A stretch of 43,572 nucleotides of DNA from Bacteroidota bacterium (GCA_016191555.1 JACPVX010000086.1:1-43572), one strand, 5' to 3'. Counted from the first letter of the stretch, positions 8,170-16,750 are shown. The notes: generated by a model not told the origin, from the letters alone. Numbers and translations are program-made.

Positions 8170-8805
8170 TTAAAACGGACTCTTCATTGTCTGTTTAAAT
8201 TTAGGCAGGTTAAAAAAGTCGGCCGTTAATTTTTCTTCTTTTACGTCAATCGCTGTCAACACTATATAATGTTTGGCCGGCCCACCTTTCATAATATATT
8301 TCAGTGGAATTGCTCGGGCTTCTCGCAAATATTTCTCCCAGGAATTGTCCTCCTTAACTTTTTTAATGTCAACTTTAAACTTGGCGTTAAAGTATAGTGT
8401 CACTTGACTGTCCCCTGTTTTCATTAAGACTGCGCTGCAGGGAATTCCCATAATACTTTCCTTAACGTCCAATTTCTCAATCGTTGTTACGCTACTTCCT
8501 TCACTCCAAAATGCAATGTCTGTTGCTTGGTCTGTATATCCATAAGTCCTATTTGTCGCTGGCTCGTAAATCTGAAATGATTTTACGGGTTGTCCTTCGG
8601 TCACAGATTTGTAATTGTTGTCCCTGTAGTAATACACCTGAGTTGTCTCGGGAGCTCCTGCATACATCATTTTGAAAACACTGTCCGGCAGGTTTGGATC
8701 CGCATTCTTAATCTCCAGCTTGTATGTCACTTTACCTTCAAATATTTGTGCGAGTCCGCTCAATGAATGAGTCAGAATTATAATTGTTACTAGTCCCCGA
8801 AGCAT
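8170..8805 (-). CDS. Secreted DUF4412-like protein
   Basis: The start is set at 8805 (MLRGLVTIIILTHSLSGLAQ, signal peptide about 1-20). The longer frame to 8895 reads through the attC-like module and gives SGTPRSLESPARTQ, which is also predicted from the homologous module at 9538 and is therefore repeat-encoded. The mature part begins with FEGKVTYKLEI and has a central AFWSEGSSVTTIEKL and a IMGIPCSAVLMKT segment, the layout of Bacteroidota DUF4412/GLPGLI-like secreted proteins of unknown role. The stop codon lies at the foot of the hairpin at 8137-8161. Confidence 0.65.
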   Translation of the reverse strand: MLRGLVTIIILTHSLSGLAQIFEGKVTYKLEIKNADPNLPDSVFKMMYAGAPETTQVYYYRDNNYKSVTEGQPVKSFQIYEPATNRTYGYTDQATDIAFWSEGSSVTTIEKLDVKESIMGIPCSAVLMKTGDSQVTLYFNAKFKVDIKKVKEDNSWEKYLREARAIPLKYIMKGGPAKHYIVLTAIDVKEEKLTADFFNLPKFKQTMKSPF

Positions 8806-8825
8806 GATCTTATTTTTTAATATTT

Positions 8826-8957
8826 CCGCCAATGTGAGTATTTGCGTTCGAGCGGGGCTTTCTAAGCTGCGTGGTGTACCCGACACCGAACGCACTAAAG
8901 ATACGAAAACGTTGAATTACGCGTCAAACCTCGCTTGACGCAAATGTATTGTTGGGC
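8826..8957 (-). repeat. attC-like intergenic module, copy 3
   Basis: Starts (minus) with GCCCAAC at 8957-8951, which fits the integron R'' consensus RYYYAAC, and ends with ATTGGCGG at 8833-8826. The inner palindrome has outer arms CGTTCG and CGAACG and an inner hairpin GGCTT-AGA-AAGCC. This right half is nearly identical to copy 4 at 9479-9608, while the left half differs. Confidence 0.55.
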
Positions 8958-8971
8958 ACAGTTGCTTTACC

Positions 8972-9460
8972 CTATCTTCTACCTTTCAAAACCCTGAACC
9001 CAAACCAAATTAGAAATGTCCCTGTACCAATGACAGTTATCAATAGCGTATTTTTATAATGGTCATTGAACTTTGAGATAGTCAAAATGTCAATTGAATC
9101 CACTTTCATTGAAACGATGTCGTTCTCATCTTCGTCCGGAATGAAGTAAATGTCCGATACTTTGTTCTTTGAAACGAGTTGAAGATTCTCAACCCTTTCA
9201 ATCATTACATTTTTAATGTAGAAGACCTGATTAAAATCTTTCAATTTAATTTTGTAACGAGGTCTCTCTCTGTATCCACTGAAGTCCTTTTCAATTGATT
9301 CAATTGTGCCATGTCTATAGTCAACGTCTGAAACGTCTAACACAGATAATTTGTACTCCTGAATTGCACCAAACAGTCCAGTGATAATAACTAACGGCAT
9401 GAGTCCCCATGTAATTAGCCCGCGCTCGCCACTTGTCAACTGTTTAATTTTTGTCCACAT
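8972..9460 (-). CDS. Two-helix membrane protein, unrecognised
   Basis: A 162-residue protein from the ATG at 9460; the upstream extension to 9538 is repeat-encoded. A hydrophobic helix at about 17-36 (LITWGLMPLVIITGLFG) and another near the C-terminus (about 137-155, TLLITVIGTGTFLIWFGF) flank about 100 residues of charged, beta-rich sequence probably facing the periplasm. A short basic tail (KGRR) follows. No family recognised. It sits between two attC-like modules as a single-gene unit. Confidence 0.6.
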   Translation of the reverse strand: MWTKIKQLTSGERGLITWGLMPLVIITGLFGAIQEYKLSVLDVSDVDYRHGTIESIEKDFSGYRERPRYKIKLKDFNQVFYIKNVMIERVENLQLVSKNKVSDIYFIPDEDENDIVSMKVDSIDILTISKFNDHYKNTLLITVIGTGTFLIWFGFRVLKGRR

Positions 9461-9478
9461 TCTTTTAAAGGCAATTGT

Positions 9479-9608
9479 TCCCAAAGTGAGTATTTGCGTT
9501 CGAGCGGGGCTTTCTAAGCCGCGTGGTGTACCCGACACCGAACGTGGAACGAAGATAACACTTATACCTACACGTCACCGCACTATTGCAGAACCATTTT
9601 GTTAGCGG
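9479..9608 (-). repeat. attC-like intergenic module, copy 4
   Basis: Starts (minus) with CCGCTAAC at 9608-9601, three bases after the stop codon of 9612-10085. It continues with TTCTGCAATAGTGCGGTGAC, TTATCTTCGTTCCACGTT, then the CGTTCG ... CGAACG palindrome with its inner GGCTT/AAGCC hairpin, and ends near TTTGGGAAC. It is the best conserved copy and the reference for the family. Confidence 0.55.
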
Positions 9609-9611
9609 CAA

Positions 9612-10085
9612 TTACATCTTCTCCAATCTAAGTTTCTTGACTAATTTTTCAATCAAATTATTTTCTTGACTTCTGTAAATAAATTGCAACCAACTATGAC
9701 AAATTATCCATAGTCCAAAAAGAAACAGGAAAGTCCACCCGGGTTTTTCTTTGCTGAATATTGTACCAATAAAGAAGAATATAAATAGTCCGATTATGAA
9801 ATAGTGTTCTGGTCTTATTCGTGTCCTGAAATTGATTTTCAGTCGGTCTGTCCCAACGGTGCTTGTCTTCGCTCTCACATTTATTCCATCAACTTGCAGT
9901 CCTGTAAGTCCGCCTTTAAACACCATCGTCCCCCATGATATGTCTGGATACAACTTAATCTCTGCGTGATCAATAAGTTTGAAATTGACGACTTGTGTAT
10001 CCTGAAGAATATTGATTAAATCTTTTCTTTGTCCCGCAAAGACATAGTCTTTGTCAATAGTCAATTTTTTTATAAGGTCTTTCAT
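9612..10085 (-). CDS. Membrane protein with N-terminal soluble domain, unrecognised
   Basis: A 157-residue protein: residues 1-90 soluble and mixed (LINILQDTQVVNFKLIDHAEI), then two adjacent membrane helices at about 93-108 (HYFIIGLFIFFFIGTIF) and 115-132 (WTFLFLFGLWIICHSWL), and a basic C-terminal tail. Both ends would face the cytoplasm. No family recognised. It is preceded by a full mosaic module, and a CGCCAAC word (plus, 10102-10108) marks the possible unit border. Confidence 0.6.
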   Translation of the reverse strand: MKDLIKKLTIDKDYVFAGQRKDLINILQDTQVVNFKLIDHAEIKLYPDISWGTMVFKGGLTGLQVDGINVRAKTSTVGTDRLKINFRTRIRPEHYFIIGLFIFFFIGTIFSKEKPGWTFLFLFGLWIICHSWLQFIYRSQENNLIEKLVKKLRLEKM

Positions 10086-10105
10086 GTCGTGATGTAATTG
10101 ACGCC

Positions 10106-10424
10106 AACATTAGGGTATACGCATCTTTTTCTGCGAAACTCGCGCATATTTTTATTATATCGGCTTATTCTTTGTTCAGTCAAATCTCGCTATTCCCTCC
10201 CACACCTCCAAAAGCCGTTAGAAGTTAATAGTTAATCGGGGTGCGTGTTGCGGGACGGAGCGCAGTCAATGGTCAATAGTCATTGGTTCGTGTTGAGAGA
10301 CGGGCAGACTGCTCATCGTCTGAATCAGGATTTACAGGATTAGTGGCACAAGTCAATGCTTCTATTGATTAGAAGATTGTGCCAGCGGGGTTACTCGTTG
10401 GTGAAGAACATCAACGAGGGCGAG
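10106..10424 (-). repeat. Mosaic intergenic module, full copy
   Basis: Leader (ATTAGGGTATACGCATC at about 10109), CCACACCTCC, heptamers at 10216-10236 and 10264-10284, bridge, one AGGATTTAC unit fewer than other copies (about 10319-10342), dyad GGCACAAGTC ... TTGTGCC (10344-10382) and the hairpin at 10394-10418. It fills the gene-free interval 10086-10433. Confidence 0.8.
10394..10418. repeat. Hairpin, second copy
   Basis: Arms CTCGTTGGTG and CATCAACGAG with loop AAGAA; the one difference from perfect pairing is a G-T pair. It lies 16 bases from the stop codon of the VOC gene at 10434-10844. Confidence 0.7.
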
Positions 10425-10433
10425 GTAGTTGTT

Positions 10434-10844
10434 CTATGCCCAAGGGTTATAAGAACTGAAGACCCAAAAATGTCCCTCCGGGTCTTTAACACAGTAACCT
10501 CGTCCACCGTAGGGCTTGTCTTCTATGTCAACTACAATGGTTGCTCCATGTGATTTTGCATTCGCATAATGCTTGTCAACTTCCTCTACGTAAACTATTA
10601 ATTCTGCTGTACCAATGCCTCCAACCTCTTTCGGGCTTTTACAAAATGTGGGACTAGCATAATTTTCCGCAGATGAAATCATGATACTGGCTTTTCCTAA
10701 AGTTAAATGAGCATGAACAATTAAGTTGTCTTGCCCCGGAACAATGAGTTTTTTCTCAAAACCAAATGTTTCGCACAACCAATTTATCATTTCAGTTGCA
10801 TTGTGGTAAAGTAGTCCGATTGATAATGATGAGCTATTTGACAT
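10434..10844 (-). CDS. VOC-superfamily (glyoxalase/bleomycin-resistance-like) protein
   Basis: A 136-residue protein with the two beta-alpha-beta-beta-beta modules of the vicinal oxygen chelate fold: residues 5-60 (GLLYHNATEMINWLCETFGFE, HAHLTLG) and 75-130 (ELIVYVEEVDKHYANAKSHGA, VKDPEGHFWVFSSY). It is most like the PhnB-type subfamily. VOC proteins bind a metal and act as isomerases, dioxygenases or drug-binding resistance proteins. The substrate cannot be read from sequence, and not all metal ligands are obvious. Single-gene unit, a typical cassette cargo. Confidence 0.85.
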   Translation of the reverse strand: MSNSSSLSIGLLYHNATEMINWLCETFGFEKKLIVPGQDNLIVHAHLTLGKASIMISSAENYASPTFCKSPKEVGGIGTAELIVYVEEVDKHYANAKSHGATIVVDIEDKPYGGRGYCVKDPEGHFWVFSSYNPWA

Positions 10845-10971
10845 GTTATTTTAGTATGAATTGTTTTATTTTTTTGGTAGGCTAGCAACAATTAAGTCAT
10901 ACGATTTTTTTTATATCCTGTTTCCACTCAGGTGTGCTCTAGTGTCATTTTAATCCTGCGAGTTTTTTTAC

Positions 10972-11058
10972 AATTACCGCTCACGTTCAGCTTATTGCTG
11001 GCGGGCAACTAAAAAGCTACGCCTTGTCCAACAAGATAAAGATAAATAAAGAACTACA
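10972..11058 (-). repeat. GCTGGCGGGC-type intergenic repeat, copy 1
   Basis: Shares CAGCTTATTGCTGGCGGG and a distal ATAAAGATAAATAAAG with 20337-20404; a diverged third copy is at 16862-16912. The gap 10845-11187 also carries a degenerate hairpin copy (11133-11159) preceded by AGTTGATTCATCAGAATAGG, which recurs at about 14205 and 16984. No gene is seen in the gap. Confidence 0.6.
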
Positions 11059-11187
11059 CACTTCAATGACGCACACGCCTGATTGCAATAAGGTTTTGAG
11101 TTAGAAAATAGTTGATTCATCAGAATAGGTTACTCATTGGGTGAAGAAGAGCAACGAGGGCGAGGGAGGAGAAATAATGGTAAGATG

Positions 11188-12006
11188 TTAGCGATTGGCT
11201 TGTTGTCCGATCAAGTCGGTTGGTGGGTAGCCAAAGTGTTTTTTGAAAGCATATGAAAAGTGTGATAAGTTTTCAAAACCAACCTCGTAGCAAACATCAA
11301 TGGGTCTCTTTTTCTTTTCTACAAAATGATAGTGTGCTAATTCCAATCGCTTCTGAGTAAGCCACCGTTGTGGTGTCGTATTAAATATTCGATTAAAATC
11401 TCTTTTGAACGTTGTCAAACTACGGCCTGTCAGATAGCCGAATTTTTCTAATGGCAGATTGAACATAAAGTTCCTTTCCATATAATCTGCTAAATCAATT
11501 TTTCCGGGTTCTTCAAAGTTTGCCAATACATTGTCTATTTCCTTGTCAATTGCTCTGATGATACTAATTGCTTCTGTAATTTTCAATGAAGCAATATTTA
11601 AAGGCAGTTCTTTCATTTCAAAATACGGAACCAATGAGGCAAGGCAACTCTCCAGTAAAGGGTGATGATTGAAGGAATAAATTTTTTGTGATTCCAAGGC
11701 TTTTGGTTTTACGTGCAGGTTGGCATAAAAATCTCTTAGCCTCTTGGTGGATAAATGCATCACCACGGTCTTGTGCGGTTGTCCATTGGACGGATAATTT
11801 ATAATGGTTGCGAGTTGATTTCTGGGAATTAAAAATATATCACCTTTCTTAAAAAAGTAAGTGGCTTCTGCCTGTACAATTTTGGTTTCACCTGAAATGA
11901 ACCAAATGAGCATGTGATGGTCGAACATAATATCCGACTTGAAAAACTTGTCATCGTAAGAGGACAGTTTTATGTCATCGGTAATATACTTTGCTTTATA
12001 CTCCAT
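11188..12006 (-). CDS. AraC-family transcriptional regulator
   Basis: A 272-residue protein: an N-terminal sensing domain (about 1-150) with a cupin-like KKGDIFLIPRNQ segment, and a C-terminal AraC double helix-turn-helix (about 170-268) with LPLEKFGYLTGRSLTTFKRDF, then PQRWLTQKRLELAHY and the second helix pair PIDVCYEVGFENLSHFSYAFKKHFG ending in PTD. It probably controls the two dehydrogenase genes just upstream on the same strand (12082-12810 and 12829-13824), possibly autogenously. The inducer is unknown. Confidence 0.88.
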   Translation of the reverse strand: MEYKAKYITDDIKLSSYDDKFFKSDIMFDHHMLIWFISGETKIVQAEATYFFKKGDIFLIPRNQLATIINYPSNGQPHKTVVMHLSTKRLRDFYANLHVKPKALESQKIYSFNHHPLLESCLASLVPYFEMKELPLNIASLKITEAISIIRAIDKEIDNVLANFEEPGKIDLADYMERNFMFNLPLEKFGYLTGRSLTTFKRDFNRIFNTTPQRWLTQKRLELAHYHFVEKKKRPIDVCYEVGFENLSHFSYAFKKHFGYPPTDLIGQQANR

Positions 12007-12081
12007 TGCTTTTTTTAAAATTTCCTCTCATCAGCCGGCATCGTAAGAATGCAAAAATAGAAATTATCATAGGATTTGGTG

Positions 12082-12810
12082 TTATACGGACTGGCCACCA
12101 TCAATCAGAAAATTAGAGCCCGTAATAAATGTTGCACCATCGCCAGACAGATATGTTATCAAATCTGCCACTTCTTCTGCTTTGCCTAATCTTGACAAAG
12201 GAATGCTGTTTATTATTTGAGCTTCAACAGCATTGTCCAATCCAAGTTTATTCATTATCTCTGTGGCAACCGGACCCGGGCTCACCGCATTCACACGAAT
12301 TTTCCGCGAAGATAATTCGAGCGCTGCAATTTTCATTACTGCATTGAGGGCTGCCTTGCTTGCTGCGTATACCGATGCACTTGGTGGGGAAATAGTGGCC
12401 GATGTTGACGATAGCAGTACCACCGAAGCGTTATCATTAAGGATAGGTATAAATTTACTCAACGTAAAATACGCGCCCTTAAAATTCACATTCAATATTT
12501 CGTCAAACATATTTTCTGTCGTTAACTCAATCGGTGCAAACTTTGTTATACCTGCATTGATGAGTAATATATCGACTTTCCCAAAGTCGCCTTTCACTTT
12601 TGCCACCAAATTATCGATGTCGAATAAATTGGATTGGTCCGCCAGCCAACCCATCACATTAAGTTCGGATGCTGCCTTCTCAATGGCGTCTTTTCTTCTG
12701 CCCGTGATGATGACTTTGGCACCATTTTCATTCATAACTTTTGCCGTGGCATAACCGATGCCGCTGTTGCCGCCCGTAATGATGGCAACTTTATCTTTCA
12801 AATTTTTCAT
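12082..12810 (-). CDS. Short-chain dehydrogenase/reductase (classical SDR)
   Basis: A 242-residue NAD(P)-dependent oxidoreductase. Dinucleotide motif TGGNSGIG at 12-19, RR at 38-39 after the second strand (suggesting NADP), NAG at 85-87, catalytic Ser near 134-135, Tyr148 and Lys152 (YAASK), and the PGPVATEIM loop. The C-terminal FITGSNFLIDGGQS is typical of the classical family. Length is normal. It starts 18 bases after the stop of the next SDR gene, so the two are probably co-transcribed with the AraC gene. The substrate is unknown. Confidence 0.9.
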   Translation of the reverse strand: MKNLKDKVAIITGGNSGIGYATAKVMNENGAKVIITGRRKDAIEKAASELNVMGWLADQSNLFDIDNLVAKVKGDFGKVDILLINAGITKFAPIELTTENMFDEILNVNFKGAYFTLSKFIPILNDNASVVLLSSTSATISPPSASVYAASKAALNAVMKIAALELSSRKIRVNAVSPGPVATEIMNKLGLDNAVEAQIINSIPLSRLGKAEEVADLITYLSGDGATFITGSNFLIDGGQSV

Positions 12811-12828
12811 TGTAGTATTTTTAAGGGA

Positions 12829-13824
12829 TTAATGAATGTTGAATGTGATGCCCGTCATCGCTTCACTTAATGTCCATAAGCGTTTGGCGTTGATTTCATC
12901 TAATGAGTACCGTTTTACACCATTTGACATGGACCAGTCAGAAGCCAATTCGGCAACGTCTGCATCTTCGCAATACACACCTCCAACATTGTTTAATAAA
13001 TGACTGGTGGCACACCAAACCGTTGTGGCGGCACCTTGTGGGATTGTTTTTAATGATGCGGCTATTTCTGGTAACAGATTACCATCGGTATCGAGAAAAC
13101 CCATTTGTTGAAATAATTCTATGGATGCTTCTCTCCCTAATTCTGTTCCTGCAATAGAACCCGGATGTACCGAGTAAGCCCGTACATTAAATGCTTTGGC
13201 CAAATGGTCTAACTGCAGAGCAAACAAATTGGTGGCAGTTTTTGATTGCCCATAAGCCTGCAGCGTTTCGTATTCTCTGTTAAGAAAATTAGGGTCTTCA
13301 AAATCGAAGCTTGCGAATTGATGTCCATGAGAAGATACGTTAATTACTCTTGCACCATTGGCTTTTTTAATGGCAGGCCAAAGTCTGGCGGTCAATTGAA
13401 ACTGAGCTAGGTAATTGGTGGCTAACTGCGATTCAATGCCACGGCTGTCTTTCCGCAGCGGCACCCACATAATACCTGCATTGTTAATGAGCAAATGCAG
13501 TGATCTGCCCGAAGCCAAAAATTTTTCGGCAAATGCATCAATGGAATGCGGATTCATCAAATCCAGTATTTCCAATTCAACATTGGCAATACCCGTCAAA
13601 TTCCTTTTTGCCTTATCTACATCTCTTGCAGGTACAATCACGGTTGCCCCTGCTGCTGCCAGCGTTTTGGTAGTTTCCAAACCAATACCTGTGTTACCAC
13701 CGGTTACGATGGCGATCTTTCCCGTAAGGTCTATGCCCTTAATTACATCGCTTGCTGTGGATGTTGCGTTGAAGCCAGAACCTGTAGGTTTTTGTAATGC
13801 TCCCTGATAATTGTTTTTTTCCAT
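12829..13824 (-). CDS. SDR-family oxidoreductase, retinol-dehydrogenase-like
   Basis: From the ATG at 13824 the protein has 331 residues. TGGNTGIG at 41-48, NNAG at 114-117, the active-site Ser in INVSSHGHQ, and Tyr191/Lys195 (YGQSK) are all present. The longer spacing and the NYLAQFQLTARLWPAI segment match the retinol-dehydrogenase/WW-oxidoreductase-like subgroup. I rejected the start at 13857 because it overlaps a promoter -7 box at 13855-13862. First gene of the proposed SDR-SDR-AraC operon. Confidence 0.88.
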   Translation of the reverse strand: MEKNNYQGALQKPTGSGFNATSTASDVIKGIDLTGKIAIVTGGNTGIGLETTKTLAAAGATVIVPARDVDKAKRNLTGIANVELEILDLMNPHSIDAFAEKFLASGRSLHLLINNAGIMWVPLRKDSRGIESQLATNYLAQFQLTARLWPAIKKANGARVINVSSHGHQFASFDFEDPNFLNREYETLQAYGQSKTATNLFALQLDHLAKAFNVRAYSVHPGSIAGTELGREASIELFQQMGFLDTDGNLLPEIAASLKTIPQGAATTVWCATSHLLNNVGGVYCEDADVAELASDWSMSNGVKRYSLDEINAKRLWTLSEAMTGITFNIH

Positions 13825-13854
13825 CTTTTTAAATTTTAGTTGTTTTTGATGGAA

Positions 13855-13862
13855 CAAAAGTA
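13855..13862 (-). promoter_or_regulatory. Bacteroidota-type -7 box (TACTTTTG)
   Basis: The minus strand reads TACTTTTG, matching the TAnnTTTG element of the Bacteroidota primary sigma factor, about 31 bases before the ATG at 13824. The same octamer precedes the genes at 22944 (22970-22977) and 42965 (43074-43081). A -33 TTG is not clear. Confidence 0.5.
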
Positions 13863-14332
13863 GAGCAGTTGTATTGGGTAGGCTTTGTTTAAAAGTCCTA
13901 ATAAGCTTTGTTTAAAAGGTCGGAGTTTACAGTCGAAATGTGGCAAGCAGTTGCGTTTTCTCTAACAGCTTTCTGTCTCCGCGGAGTCTCTTCCTACAGA
14001 CTGGACAAGTCTATCAACGATTTTCTTCTAAAAGGTGTGTACGCGCTAAGTAAACCCCCATCCTCGCCCATGTTGGTGTTCCTCAACAACATGCAAACTT
14101 AACTTATCATAATGCGATAGAAATCCCCTCTCTGATTAATTGAGTATGTAATAACTGGCACTCGATGGAAGTTCGGGGCTGCTTTAGAATGAAGCATACC
14201 ATAAGTTGATTCATACGAATAGGTTACTCGTTGGTGAAGAACACCAACGAGGGCGAGTGGGCAGGGCAACCGTTACTACTGTTTTGGGTAAAGGTTACTA
14301 CTCCGTCAAATATTGGTACGGCCCAACACCAC
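13863..14332. other. Gene-free interval with hairpin repeats
   Basis: No supported ORF. Contains an inverted-orientation hairpin at 14069-14093 (CATGTTGGTG ... CAACATG), the AGTTGATTCAT-GAATAGG word at about 14205, a perfect copy of the hairpin at 14227-14251, and a short repeat of GTTACTACT at about 14272 and 14294. The 3' end of the permease gene follows at 14333. Confidence 0.6.
14227..14251. repeat. Hairpin, perfect copy
   Basis: CTCGTTGGTG, loop AAGAA, CACCAACGAG, identical to 8137-8161. It lies about 80 bases beyond the stop codon of the permease gene at 14333-16750. Confidence 0.75.
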
Positions 14333-16750
14333 CTATTCGTATCGCAATGACTTTACCGGGTTTGTTCTCGCTGCTTTTAAGGTATGGATGCTCACGGTGA
14401 AGAGAGCAATCAATACCACCAACAAACTCGGTAGAGCGAAAATCCACCAATCCATTGTTACGCGACTGGCAAAACCCTGTAGCCATTTATTCATAATCCA
14501 CCAAGTGAGTGGTGTAGAACAGACAATGGCAATGCCCATGAGGATTAGGTACTCTTTGCTAACTAAAGTAAGAATGCTATTGACGGATGCGCCTAATACT
14601 TTTCTCACGCCAATCTCTTTGGTGCGTTGAATAGCGGTGAGAGAAGATAATCCGAAAAGACCAAGACATGCAATGAAGATGGCCAGTGCAGCGAACACGC
14701 CAAATACTTTTCCAAATTGTTGGTCCGCTTTGTATTGTGTATTGTAATGTTCATCGAGGAAGAAATAATCGAAAGGGTTGCCGGGGAAAAATTCTTTCCA
14801 ATCTTTTTCGAAACGAGACAGCGATGCGTATGTATCTGCACTCTTAAACTTCACCGAATAGTATCCTCCGGCTGCATCATTGTATCGGAATATCAAAGGC
14901 TCAAACGATTTCTTGACGGATTCTTGTCGGTAATTTTTTACAACACCCACAATGCGAAAGGTATCGCCCCAGAAAAATATTTGATCGTCTACCGCTTCCT
15001 CCAGTGTTTTGAAGCCCATCAACTTCACAGCCGATTCATTGAGAATTACATTTTTCCGCTCGTTTGTTACGTCACCAGAAAAAGCTCTTCCTACTGCCAT
15101 TTCTAATTTGTATGACGGTATAAAATCCTGGTCCATCATAATGATCCTGTATTGGTTTTGTTCATCATCACGCTGGCTTAGCCTACGAATTCCTCCGGCA
15201 TTCCAATCGGGTGAAGAGCCAGGCACGGTAGTAGAAGCGCTCACGGACGATACCTCTGCATACTGCTGAAGCTTGTTTTTGAATCCGCTGAACGTTCCGG
15301 CATAGGTAGAATCTACAACTATATTGGGCGATCGGATCACCAGTGTTTGATCGACATCGATGCCCAATTTCTGCTGTTGCATGAAGTTGAGTTGTAGGTA
15401 AACGGTAAATGTGCCAATGATTAACGTAATGGAAGCAACAAACTGTGTAATCACCATGCCCTTGCGAAAGAGAACCCCCTGATTACTATTTTTAAATCTT
15501 CCTTTCAATACGTCCACCGGTTTGTATGCCGAAAGAACAAATGCCGGATACAAACCTGAGAGTAGTGCGCCCCCCACAATGAGTACCAACGTCCATATCC
15601 AAAAAAGAGGTTGCCGCAAGAGCAGGTAATCCAAATCGCGATCTGTCAACTGTCCAAACCACGGTGTTAATAATACTGTTACTGCAATGGCCAATAGTAC
15701 AGCAGCGCTGTTCAGCAGGATAGACTCCATTAAGAATTGTTGAATCAACTGACTGCGGAAACCTCCCAACACTTTACGCATACCCACTTCGCGTGCCCGC
15801 TCGATCGACTTTGCCGTAGAGAGGTTGATGTAATTAATCCACGCAATAACGAGGGCTAAGATGGCGACAATCATTAAAAAATAAGTTGTATCTCGATTGC
15901 CGTTGGCTTTAAATTCCATAATAAAATTGGAATCGAGATGAATGTCGGAAACGCGTTGAAGACGGTACACGACACCGGCATTATATTGCTTCAATTCTTT
16001 ACCTATCTTCTTTTCAACAAATGCCGGAAACTTAGCTTCCAGGTCTTTTGGGTTTGCATGCTCGTCCAATAGAATATAGGTAAGGAAGCCATCCCACATC
16101 CACGCATCTAACTCTTCTTCACTTTTTTTTCCTACTAATTTGGAATACGTAGCAAACGACAAGATTGCATTGAGTTTTAGGTGTGTGTTCTCTGGCAAGT
16201 CTTCATATACTCCTGTTACCAAATAATCAACAGTGCCATTGTTTCGCATGGTTTTCCCTAATGGACTTTCGTCACCAAAGTATTTTTTTGCCAGCGAACG
16301 CGACAATACAATTTTATTGGGACCCTTGAGGGCTGTAGAGTCAACACCTTCAACAAGTGGATAAGGGAAGACTTTAAAAAAATCCTGGCTGGCGAAATAA
16401 ACACCTTCTTCTTTAAAGAACACATCGCCATAGGCCAGCAATGCGTTCTCCGGAGTCATGCGAACGTAGTTTTTTATTTCGGGGAAATTGGCTTTAAAGT
16501 CTGGGCCAATGCCTTGCGCTCCGGCTGCCCAACGCGTACTTAATTCTCCCTTGTCGTAGCGATCCTGTTGAATACGATACACCTGCTTGCTGGCCTTCCA
16601 AAATGAATCATAACTTAGTTCATGAATGACATACTGCGTAATGAGCATGAAGGCTGAAATGCCAATAACAAGACCAAAAATATTGATGGTGGTGAAACTG
16701 CCATTACGGGCAATGTAGCGCCAGATCGAAGTGAGGTAATTTTTGAACAT
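14333..16750 (-). CDS. FtsX/MacB-type ABC transporter permease
   Basis: An 805-residue membrane protein with two repeats of the MacB periplasmic core plus FtsX domain. The first N-terminal helix is at about 20-45 (INIFGLVIGISAFMLITQYV), followed by a large periplasmic part to about 280, a three-helix FtsX block at about 285-420 (with SIERAREVGMRKVLGG), a further helix near 430, a second periplasmic part, and a last FtsX block (about 680-800, with IQRTKEIGVRKVLGA). Such permeases transmit force from an ATPase to export peptides, lipids or macrolides. No ATPase gene is adjacent. The C-terminal LKAARTNPVKSLRYE is typical and complete. Confidence 0.9.
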   Translation of the reverse strand: MFKNYLTSIWRYIARNGSFTTINIFGLVIGISAFMLITQYVIHELSYDSFWKASKQVYRIQQDRYDKGELSTRWAAGAQGIGPDFKANFPEIKNYVRMTPENALLAYGDVFFKEEGVYFASQDFFKVFPYPLVEGVDSTALKGPNKIVLSRSLAKKYFGDESPLGKTMRNNGTVDYLVTGVYEDLPENTHLKLNAILSFATYSKLVGKKSEEELDAWMWDGFLTYILLDEHANPKDLEAKFPAFVEKKIGKELKQYNAGVVYRLQRVSDIHLDSNFIMEFKANGNRDTTYFLMIVAILALVIAWINYINLSTAKSIERAREVGMRKVLGGFRSQLIQQFLMESILLNSAAVLLAIAVTVLLTPWFGQLTDRDLDYLLLRQPLFWIWTLVLIVGGALLSGLYPAFVLSAYKPVDVLKGRFKNSNQGVLFRKGMVITQFVASITLIIGTFTVYLQLNFMQQQKLGIDVDQTLVIRSPNIVVDSTYAGTFSGFKNKLQQYAEVSSVSASTTVPGSSPDWNAGGIRRLSQRDDEQNQYRIIMMDQDFIPSYKLEMAVGRAFSGDVTNERKNVILNESAVKLMGFKTLEEAVDDQIFFWGDTFRIVGVVKNYRQESVKKSFEPLIFRYNDAAGGYYSVKFKSADTYASLSRFEKDWKEFFPGNPFDYFFLDEHYNTQYKADQQFGKVFGVFAALAIFIACLGLFGLSSLTAIQRTKEIGVRKVLGASVNSILTLVSKEYLILMGIAIVCSTPLTWWIMNKWLQGFASRVTMDWWIFALPSLLVVLIALFTVSIHTLKAARTNPVKSLRYE

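Noticed and set aside
8806..8895. N-terminal extension of the DUF4412-like gene (SGTPRSLESPARTQ)
   Set aside because: The same peptide appears upstream of the unrelated gene at 8972 because both are read from homologous intergenic modules; the signal peptide starts at 8805.
3204..10418. CRISPR array
   Set aside because: The repeats are gene-sized intervals apart, with no regular spacers and no cas genes.
12233..12754. 173-codon plus-strand ORF
   Set aside because: Antisense shadow of the SDR gene at 12082-12810, which has full family motifs.
13415..13807. 130-codon plus-strand ORF
   Set aside because: Antisense shadow of the second SDR gene.
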